19,235 nt of DNA. It comes from CAYLNM01 sp964385045. Its GTDB lineage: Bacteria; Planctomycetota; Phycisphaerae; Phycisphaerales; SM1A02. The notes below the pieces were generated by a model that searched no databases, was not told where the DNA came from, and saw only the letters and a program-made list of their open reading frames with translations. The DNA is taken from NCBI GenBank assembly GCA_964385045.1, contig CAYLNM010000084.1, positions 1-19,235 on the forward strand, in the 5' to 3' direction. The translations under genes were made by a program, and so were the position numbers. Shown piece by piece: positions 13,237 through 19,235 of this stretch (position 1 is its first letter; each line of letters opens with the position of its first letter).

Positions 13237-14223
13237 TCAGTAGACCTCGAGCATGCACCGCTTCGTGGGCCGGATGCCGCGGCGCACGTCCTCGTGCGTC
13301 CAGGCCCGCGGGTCCTGCTCCCGCAGGGCATCGTTGCGGAACGTCAGGTAGTGGTCCGCGAGTCCGTGGGCCGCGAGCACGCGGAAGAGCCCGACCTGCA
13401 TGCCCGCGAGGCCGCAGACGTAGACGAGGGTCCGATCGCTCGCGAGCAGCGAGCCGAAGAGATCGTCCATGCGCTCGTCCACGTACCCGTCCACGTACAG
13501 CCCGCGGCGCCCGTCGGGCCGGGCCTCGCGGCTGATCGCGGTGTGGTAGTGGAAGTTGTCGAACCGCTCGGCGAAGCCGCGCATCTGCTCGTCGTAGAGC
13601 AGGTCGGTCGTGTACGGCGAGCCCATCACGAGGTGGACCTGCGAGGACGTCGGCCCGGCGGTCCGCTCGAAGAGCTCCATCGCCATGCCGCGGAACGGCG
13701 CGATCCCGGTGCCGGTGGCGACGAAGACGTAGTCGTGGGCCTCGGTGTCCTCGGGCAGCAGGAACGAGCGGCCGTTCGGACCCGAGACCAGGACCTCGTC
13801 GCCCTCGGAGAGATCGCACACGTAGTTGGAGCCCAGGCCCAGGAAGAGCCGGTGGTTCGACGGATCGTCGTCGGCCCGCATCGGCTTCCGCTCGTCGATC
13901 ACCCGCTTGGGCGTGGTCGAGATGATCCGGCCGGCGCCGTCCTCGCCCCACGAGGGACAGCTCAGCGAGTACAGCCGGACCTTGTGCGGCTTGCCGTCGG
14001 GGCCCTCGCCCGCCGGGATCACGCCGAAGGACTGGCCGGGCAGGAAGGAGCCCTCGAGGGGCGTGCCCGAGACGTCGATCGACACGTGCCGCACGAACGA
14101 GGCCGACTTGCCCTTCATGCAGAGCTCGCTCGACGCCACGCGGGCGACGACGGGCACGGTGGGCTTGACCAGATGCATCTTCGCGGCCGGCAGCACCGGC
14201 TCGCCGATGGTGGCGTGACTCAT
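13237..14223 (-). CDS. Plant-type ferredoxin-NADP(+) reductase
   Basis: The 328-residue flavoenzyme moves electrons between NADP(H) and ferredoxin or flavodoxin in the cytoplasm. Motifs are those of plastidic/cyanobacterial-type FNR rather than the short bacterial Fpr: FAD-binding RLYS (83-86), SNYVCDLSEGDEVLVSGPNG (132-151), the NADP loop VATGTGIAPFR (168-178), LLYDEQMRGFAERF, VYVCGLAGMQ, and a C-terminal Tyr328 that stacks on the flavin. Length matches the catalytic core plus a 20-residue lead. The ATG at 14223 follows a TACGAT by six bases with no Shine-Dalgarno, suggesting a leaderless transcript. Its partner ferredoxin is not in the window. It is monocistronic between two predicted exported proteins. 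Confidence 0.93.
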   Translation of the reverse strand: MSHATIGEPVLPAAKMHLVKPTVPVVARVASSELCMKGKSASFVRHVSIDVSGTPLEGSFLPGQSFGVIPAGEGPDGKPHKVRLYSLSCPSWGEDGAGRIISTTPKRVIDERKPMRADDDPSNHRLFLGLGSNYVCDLSEGDEVLVSGPNGRSFLLPEDTEAHDYVFVATGTGIAPFRGMAMELFERTAGPTSSQVHLVMGSPYTTDLLYDEQMRGFAERFDNFHYHTAISREARPDGRRGLYVDGYVDERMDDLFGSLLASDRTLVYVCGLAGMQVGLFRVLAAHGLADHYLTFRNDALREQDPRAWTHEDVRRGIRPTKRCMLEVY

Positions 14224-14229
14224 GTCGCG

Positions 14230-14235
14230 ATCGTA
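14230..14235 (-). promoter_or_regulatory. TACGAT -10 placed for a leaderless FNR transcript
   Basis: TACGAT on the minus strand lies six bases before the ATG at 14223. The same hexamer at nearly the same distance precedes moaE. No consensus -35 is visible. Confidence 0.45.
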
Positions 14236-14334
14236 GCAGGGCCGGCCCGGGGTTTCCCTCGTCGACGCCGTTGCCGAGGCCCGCGGCTGGTGGCGCGCCC
14301 CGCGGCCCGCGTCCCTCCGCCGACCACGTGCCGT

Positions 14335-14366
14335 GGGCCGGCCCGGCGCGAACGCCGGACCGGCCC
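14335..14366 (-). terminator. 14-bp hairpin with TTCG loop after the fibro-slime gene
   Basis: On the minus strand GGGCCGG, T, CCGGCG, loop TTCG, CGCCGG, G, CCGGCCC form a 14-bp stem whose only non-Watson-Crick pair is a G-U wobble. On the plus strand that pair would be a C-A mismatch, so the structure is better as minus-strand RNA, the direction of the fibro-slime gene ending at 14477. No T-tract follows. It sits in the 253-base gap before the FNR promoter. Confidence 0.5.
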
Positions 14367-14476
14367 GTCACAGGCACGAGGAGGTCTGCGGTTGGCGGCC
14401 ACGCGGCCATGTCCCCGAGGACTCCGCGGCGGAGCCCAGACCCCTGAGGGCCGCGGGAGGCCGCCACGTGGCACGA

Positions 14477-15385
14477 TCAGTCGTAGGCCGCGAAGACGCT
14501 GAGCGCCGGGAGCGGCTCGAGCTCGATGTTGGTGGTCATGCGGAAGTTCGACTGGGTGCGGTGCCGCTCGGCGAAGAAGAACGACAGCGGGTAGCGGCCG
14601 CCGTCCGTCAGTCCGAGGCGGTTCAGCTCGACGGTCTGCTCCATCGCGCCGTGCACGCCGGCGAGGTCGATGACGAGCCGCCCGTCGATGAACACCCACA
14701 CGTCGTCGTCGCCGCGGAAGGTGAAGACCTGGTCGGCCGAGGCGTCGTAGTCGAACGTCGTGTGCAGCTCGAAGGTGAAGTGGAAGTTGCGGTCCGGCGT
14801 GCCGCCGGAGTTGCCGAACAGCTGCTCGTTGATCGGGAAGAAGCCGCCGAGCTCCGAGTAGAGCGGATCGTGGCGATCGTCGAAGACGTACGAGCCGTCG
14901 TCCTGTCGGTGCAGGGTCAGGGTGAGCGGCATCGACAGGTTGACGCCGGGGACGTCCTCGAACCACTGGGCGAACGAGTCGGCCGACTGGATGCCGCCGG
15001 GGTTCGAGACGCCGTGGCTGCCGGCGCGGTCGCCGCGGCTCGGGTCGTAGAGCGTCCAGCAGATCGGTCGCCCGGCGGCGTCCTGGTACTGGCTCGTGAG
15101 CTTGAAGCCCGCGCCGGTGAAGACGGGGTTGCCGTCCTCGCCGAGGATCGGGTCCACGTTGCCGACGTAGTGGCCGAAGCCCGCGCTGGGCCGCCGCTCG
15201 AAGTCGGGGTGACCGAGCTCGTGCGATCGCTCGTGGAAGTCGCGGACGACGCCGGTCAGCTCGATGGTGGCCGGCGGGCCCTCCTCCTCGGAGGAGACGG
15301 CGACGGCGGCCGGGGCGGCGAGGCCGACGAGTGCGCCGGCGGCCATGAGCCGGGAGATCATCGTTCGTTCAGGTACGTGTGCCAT
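14477..15385 (-). CDS. Secreted fibro-slime domain protein
   Basis: The 302-residue exported protein carries a fibro-slime region (TIGR02148-like), a domain first defined in Dictyostelium and Fibrobacter surface proteins, with the PA14-like sandwich expected for carbohydrate or surface binding. A signal peptide spans about residues 9-30 (MISRLMAAGALVGLAAPAAV). The domain starts at IELTGVVRDFHERSHELGHP (about 41-60), continues through GYF-like GGFFPINEQLFGN, and ends with FTFRGDDDVWVFIDGRLVID and YPLSFFFAERHRTQSNF, its most conserved motifs. There is no PEP-CTERM anchor, repeat region or second domain, so it appears to be a soluble secreted protein. The start at 15385 has GAGAGGA upstream; a start at the internal Met9 would give a more usual signal peptide. 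The ligand is unknown. Confidence 0.88.
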   Translation of the reverse strand: MAHVPERTMISRLMAAGALVGLAAPAAVAVSSEEEGPPATIELTGVVRDFHERSHELGHPDFERRPSAGFGHYVGNVDPILGEDGNPVFTGAGFKLTSQYQDAAGRPICWTLYDPSRGDRAGSHGVSNPGGIQSADSFAQWFEDVPGVNLSMPLTLTLHRQDDGSYVFDDRHDPLYSELGGFFPINEQLFGNSGGTPDRNFHFTFELHTTFDYDASADQVFTFRGDDDVWVFIDGRLVIDLAGVHGAMEQTVELNRLGLTDGGRYPLSFFFAERHRTQSNFRMTTNIELEPLPALSVFAAYD

Positions 15386-15421
15386 GACGGATCCTCTCGT
15401 GACGAGGTGCCTCCGGGACCG

Positions 15422-15427
15422 ACCCTA
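15422..15427 (-). promoter_or_regulatory. Candidate TAGGGT -10 of the fibro-slime gene
   Basis: TAGGGT on the minus strand would give a leader of about 30 bases containing GAGAGGA. An eight-base G run (15440-15433 on this strand) lies in the spacer where a -35/-10 gap would be. Confidence 0.3.
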
Positions 15428-15680
15428 CGAAACCCCCCCCGCCCGCCGGGGACGGACGGTGGACAACCGGCGGGAGCGCGTGAAGCGGTGACGGTCGTGC
15501 GGGCTCGGGGCGTGGACGCCACGCTGCCGGGGCCTCCGTCGGGGCGACGGTCGGGGGCGCGGACGGCGATGCCGGACGAGCGGCGGCGCACGGCCGCCGG
15601 TCGGCCGGCCCGGGACGCGGCCGGCGTGGACGTGGTGGCGCGCCGCCGGGGGCGGGGACGGCGAGCCTCCGCGGGCCCGG

Positions 15681-15686
15681 TACACT
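15681..15686 (+). promoter_or_regulatory. TACACT -10 element of murA
   Basis: GGTACACTC followed by CGAGCG and preceded by GCGGGCCC matches the module before the SPOR-like gene at 9774. It predicts a leader of about 150 bases before the murA ATG. No -35 consensus is visible. Confidence 0.45.
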
Positions 15687-15841
15687 CCGGCGAGCGGCTC
15701 GATCGGGTCCGAGAACGGCCCGCGCCCCCTCGGCGCCGGCCGGCGAGGACCCGGTCCGGCGCGGCGGACGGACCCGCCGCGGCGATCCGCCGCCCCCCGT
15801 GGCCGGGCCTCGCGCCCGGCCCCGTCCCCGGAGCCACGCGC

Positions 15842-17218
15842 ATGGATGCCTTCCGGATCACCGGCGGCGCTCGCCTCAAGGGCGAGCTCGAGATCGACGG
15901 GTCGAAGAACGCGGCCCTGCCCATGATGGCGGCGGGCCTGCTGACCGACGAGCCGCTGGTCCTGCGGGACGTGCCCGAGCTCAGCGACATCGAGAGCATG
16001 GGCCGCCTGCTCGGCGAGCTGGGCTGCCGGGTGGACCGCGACGGCACGGAGACCGCGATCGAGGTCGTCGACGACCGCCCGGTGCACGCCCGGTACGACC
16101 TCGTGCGGACGATGCGGGCGAGCATCTGCGTCCTCGGCCCGCTGCTCGCCCGCCGCGGCGAGGCCCGCGTCTCGATGCCCGGCGGCTGCTCGTTCGGAGC
16201 CCGTCCGGTCGATCTCCACCTGCGCGGCCTCGAGGCCCTCGGAGCGCGGATCGAGCTCGACGGGGGCGACATCGTGGCCACCGCCCGCCGGCTCCGCGGG
16301 GCCCGCGTCTTCCTCGGCGGCCCGTTCGGCTCGACCGTCCTCGGCACCGCGAACGTGATGTCCGCGGCCACCCTCGCCGAGGGCACCACCGTCATCGAGA
16401 GCGCCGCGTGCGAGCCCGAGATCCAGGACCTCGCCCGGCTCCTGCGATCGATGGGGGCCCGCATCAGCGGCGAGGGCTCGCCGCGGATCACGATCCAGGG
16501 CGTGCCGCGGCTCGGCGGGGCGACCCACCGCGTCATGCCCGACCGCATCGTCGCGGGCACGTGGGCGATGGCCGCGGGCGTCACCAACGGCACCCTCGTC
16601 CTCCGCCGCTTCCCGCTCGACAGCCTGCTCGCGGTGGTCGACCTGCTCGGCCGCGTGGGCGTCGAGGTGCGCCCGATCGCGGGCGACCCCGACGGCACCG
16701 CGTGCACGGTCGAGGTCGCCAGCCGCCGCCGGCTCGAGCCCGCGGTCCTCACCACCCAGCCGTACCCCGGCTTCCCGACCGACCTGCAGGCCCAGGCGAT
16801 GGTGCTGCTCGCCCACGCCGACGGCAACTCGATCGTCACCGAGAAGATCTTCCCCGAGCGGTTCCTGCACGTGGCCGAGCTCGGCCGCATGGGCGCGATG
16901 CTGCACCGCGAGGGGCCGACGGTCGTGATCCAGGGCGTGCGCCGCCTGATCGGCGCGCCGGTGATGGCGAGCGACCTGCGGGCCTCGGCCAGCCTCGTGA
17001 TGGCGGGACTCGCCGCCGACGGCGAGACCACCGTCAGCCGCGTCTACCACCTCGACCGCGGCTACGTGCGGATGGAGGAGCAGCTCGCGAGCGTCGGGGC
17101 GACGATCGACCGGTACGACGCCGACGCGCCGGTGGAGCGGGTGCCCACGGTCGAGGTCGGGGCGGCCGGCGCGGTGCGTCCCGCGGCCGCGAGCCCGGCG
17201 GTCCCGGCGGGGGGCTGA
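15842..17218 (+). CDS. murA: UDP-N-acetylglucosamine 1-carboxyvinyltransferase
   Basis: MurA catalyses the first committed step of peptidoglycan synthesis, adding enolpyruvate from PEP to UDP-GlcNAc in the cytoplasm. The 458-residue protein has the catalytic pair Lys22-Asn23 in DGSKNAALPMMAAGLL, the active-site loop MPGGCSFGARPVDLHL with Cys116 (so fosfomycin-sensitive in principle), and YPGFPTDLQAQAMVLLAHA with the conserved Asp that acts as base. The product is about 30 residues longer than usual because of an Ala/Pro/Gly-rich tail ending PAVPAGG. The ATG at 15842 has GGAG eight bases upstream and matches the family N-terminus. The presence of murA argues for a peptidoglycan wall in this organism. 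It leads a rightward group with queA and rsmG. Confidence 0.97.
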   Translation: MDAFRITGGARLKGELEIDGSKNAALPMMAAGLLTDEPLVLRDVPELSDIESMGRLLGELGCRVDRDGTETAIEVVDDRPVHARYDLVRTMRASICVLGPLLARRGEARVSMPGGCSFGARPVDLHLRGLEALGARIELDGGDIVATARRLRGARVFLGGPFGSTVLGTANVMSAATLAEGTTVIESAACEPEIQDLARLLRSMGARISGEGSPRITIQGVPRLGGATHRVMPDRIVAGTWAMAAGVTNGTLVLRRFPLDSLLAVVDLLGRVGVEVRPIAGDPDGTACTVEVASRRRLEPAVLTTQPYPGFPTDLQAQAMVLLAHADGNSIVTEKIFPERFLHVAELGRMGAMLHREGPTVVIQGVRRLIGAPVMASDLRASASLVMAGLAADGETTVSRVYHLDRGYVRMEEQLASVGATIDRYDADAPVERVPTVEVGAAGAVRPAAASPAVPAGG

Positions 17219-17265
17219 GGTCCGGACGGTCGCCGGGGCCCGCGTCGCCCGGTCGCGCCGCCGCC

Positions 17266-17271
17266 TACCCT
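17266..17271 (+). promoter_or_regulatory. TACCCT hexamer just before queA
   Basis: TACCCT lies ten bases before the queA ATG at 17282, which would place a transcription start only 3-4 bases before the start codon. There is no Shine-Dalgarno. It is a weaker case than the sites at 6-7 bases. Confidence 0.3.
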
Positions 17272-17281
17272 CCGCCCGTCC

Positions 17282-18402
<1,121 letters not shown>

Positions 18403-18406
<4 letters not shown>

Positions 18407-19212
18407 CCGCCGCCGATCCCGATCCCGCCCCGCGTCCCGACGGCGACGACGGTCCCGACGCCGCGGCCGGCGGCACCGACGAGTCGTCCGCGGGCGCCCC
18501 CGCGCCGCTGGTCCCGCCCGCGTCCTTCCTCGAGGCGGCGGACGCCCTCGGCCTGGCGTTCGAGCCGGACGAGCTCGAGCGGCTCGGGGCGTACCTCGCC
18601 CGGCTGATCGACGCCAACCGCCGCTTCAACCTCACGCGGATCACCGACCCCGAGGAGGCGTGGACGCGGCACGTCCTCGACAGCCTCACGCTCCTGCCGT
18701 GGGTGCTGCAGTCCGGGGCCGAGCGCCTGCTCGACGTCGGGTCCGGTGGCGGCCTGCCCGGGATCCCGCTCGCGATCGCGGCCCCGCACCTCGCGGTGAC
18801 GCTGCTCGAGTCCACGGGCAAGAAGGCCCGCTTCCTCGAGGAGACCGCGGCCGCGCTCGGCCTCGACCACGTGGCCGTGGCGTGCGAGCGGGCCGAGACC
18901 CTCGCCCACGATCGGCACGGTCACCGCGAGGCGTACGACGTCGTCACCGGCCGGGCGGTCGGCCGACTGCCGGTCCTGCTCGAGCTCACGGTTCCGTTCG
19001 TGCGCCGCGGCGGCCTCGTCCTCGCGATCAAGGGCGAGCAGGCCCCCCGGGAGATCGAGGAGTCGGCGGGGGCGCTCGGCATCCTGATGGCGCGGACCGT
19101 CGACACGGTGCGCACGCCGACGGGCACGATCGTCGTGATCGAGAAGACCGGCCGCACGCCGCGGATCTACCCGCGGCGGCCGGGCGAGCCGAAGCGCGTG
19201 CCGCTGCAGTGA
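18403..19212 (+). CDS. rsmG: 16S rRNA (guanine-527-N7) methyltransferase
   Basis: RsmG (GidB) methylates N7 of G527 in the 530 loop of 16S rRNA using SAM. The 269-residue protein has an acidic Pro/Ala/Asp-rich extension of about 40 residues, then LGAYLARLIDANRRFNLTRI and the SAM-binding LLDVGSGGGLPGIPLAIAAP (109-128), followed by VTLLESTGKKARFLEETAAA and a Rossmann core through DVVTGRAVGRLPVLLELTVP. The C-terminal beta segment ends RIYPRRPGEPKR. The start is GTG at 18403, where GTGA overlaps the queA stop, indicating coupled translation; without the extension the length would match the usual 210-230. Only 23 bases remain to the window edge after its stop, with no visible terminator. Confidence 0.96.
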
Positions 19213-19235
19213 TCCGACGGGCGCGGGGGGGCGCG

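Larger units (their letters stand above)
15386..15841. other. Divergent intergenic region, fibro-slime and murA
   Basis: I see no gene in this 456-base stretch. At the left it holds the fibro-slime leader, with GAGAGGA and a candidate -10. Next to that is an eight-base C run at 15433-15440. At the right are the TACACT of murA at 15681 and a leader of about 150 bases. The middle part (15490-15660) shows nothing recognisable. Confidence 0.5.

Noticed and set aside
13181..13240. C-terminal extension encoded by the hexanucleotide repeat
   Set aside because: It is outside the FNR stop codon, and the open frame covering it has no start or family match.
15490..15841. N-terminal extension of MurA through the open frame upstream
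   Set aside because: The MurA family starts at the MDAFRITGG segment, a GGAG site precedes the ATG at 15842, and the upstream codons look non-coding and include the putative promoter.

Overview
This is a very GC-rich bacterial chromosome segment that looks like a planctomycete or a close relative. The best taxonomic marker is the 65-residue basic protein at 10846-11043, which has the form of the PVC-superphylum signature protein (TIGR04137-like). A fibro-slime-domain surface protein, a plant-type ferredoxin-NADP reductase and a C4-zinc-ribbon coiled-coil protein fit that placement. I cannot assign an order. No phage, transposon, CRISPR, tRNA or rRNA gene is visible, and the gene content is mostly core housekeeping.

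Layout, left to right. (1) Positions 1-349 hold a strong-looking promoter firing leftward out of the window, next to a possible 17-codon Thr-rich leader peptide. (2) nrdR (+) converges on a leftward group: zinc-ribbon coiled-coil protein, CdsA, rhodanese, RecX and a small TPR protein. (3) A divergent promoter separates the TPR gene from a rightward lipoprotein with propeller-like repeats. (4) A leftward operon joined by 4-base overlaps encodes a MoaE-like protein, a four-helix membrane protein and endonuclease III. (5) A second divergent promoter drives a TIM-barrel protein overlapped by AcpS. (6) A SPOR-like membrane protein, the PVC signature protein and a class I/II aminotransferase follow on the + strand. 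(7) A small lipoprotein, the FNR-type reductase and the fibro-slime protein are on the - strand. (8) MurA, QueA and RsmG run rightward to the end.

Together the genes cover lipid precursor synthesis (CdsA, AcpS), peptidoglycan precursor synthesis (MurA), ribonucleotide reductase control (NrdR), DNA repair and recombination control (Nth, RecX), molybdenum cofactor synthesis (MoaE), tRNA and rRNA modification (QueA, RsmG) and low-potential electron transfer (FNR). The most interesting signal is in the promoters. Several start codons lie exactly 6-7 bases after a TAnnnT hexamer and have no Shine-Dalgarno sequence, which points to leaderless transcription. Genes with good Shine-Dalgarno sequences have the hexamer further upstream. 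Two divergent gene pairs share overlapping hexamers on opposite strands. I found no clearly new multigene system.
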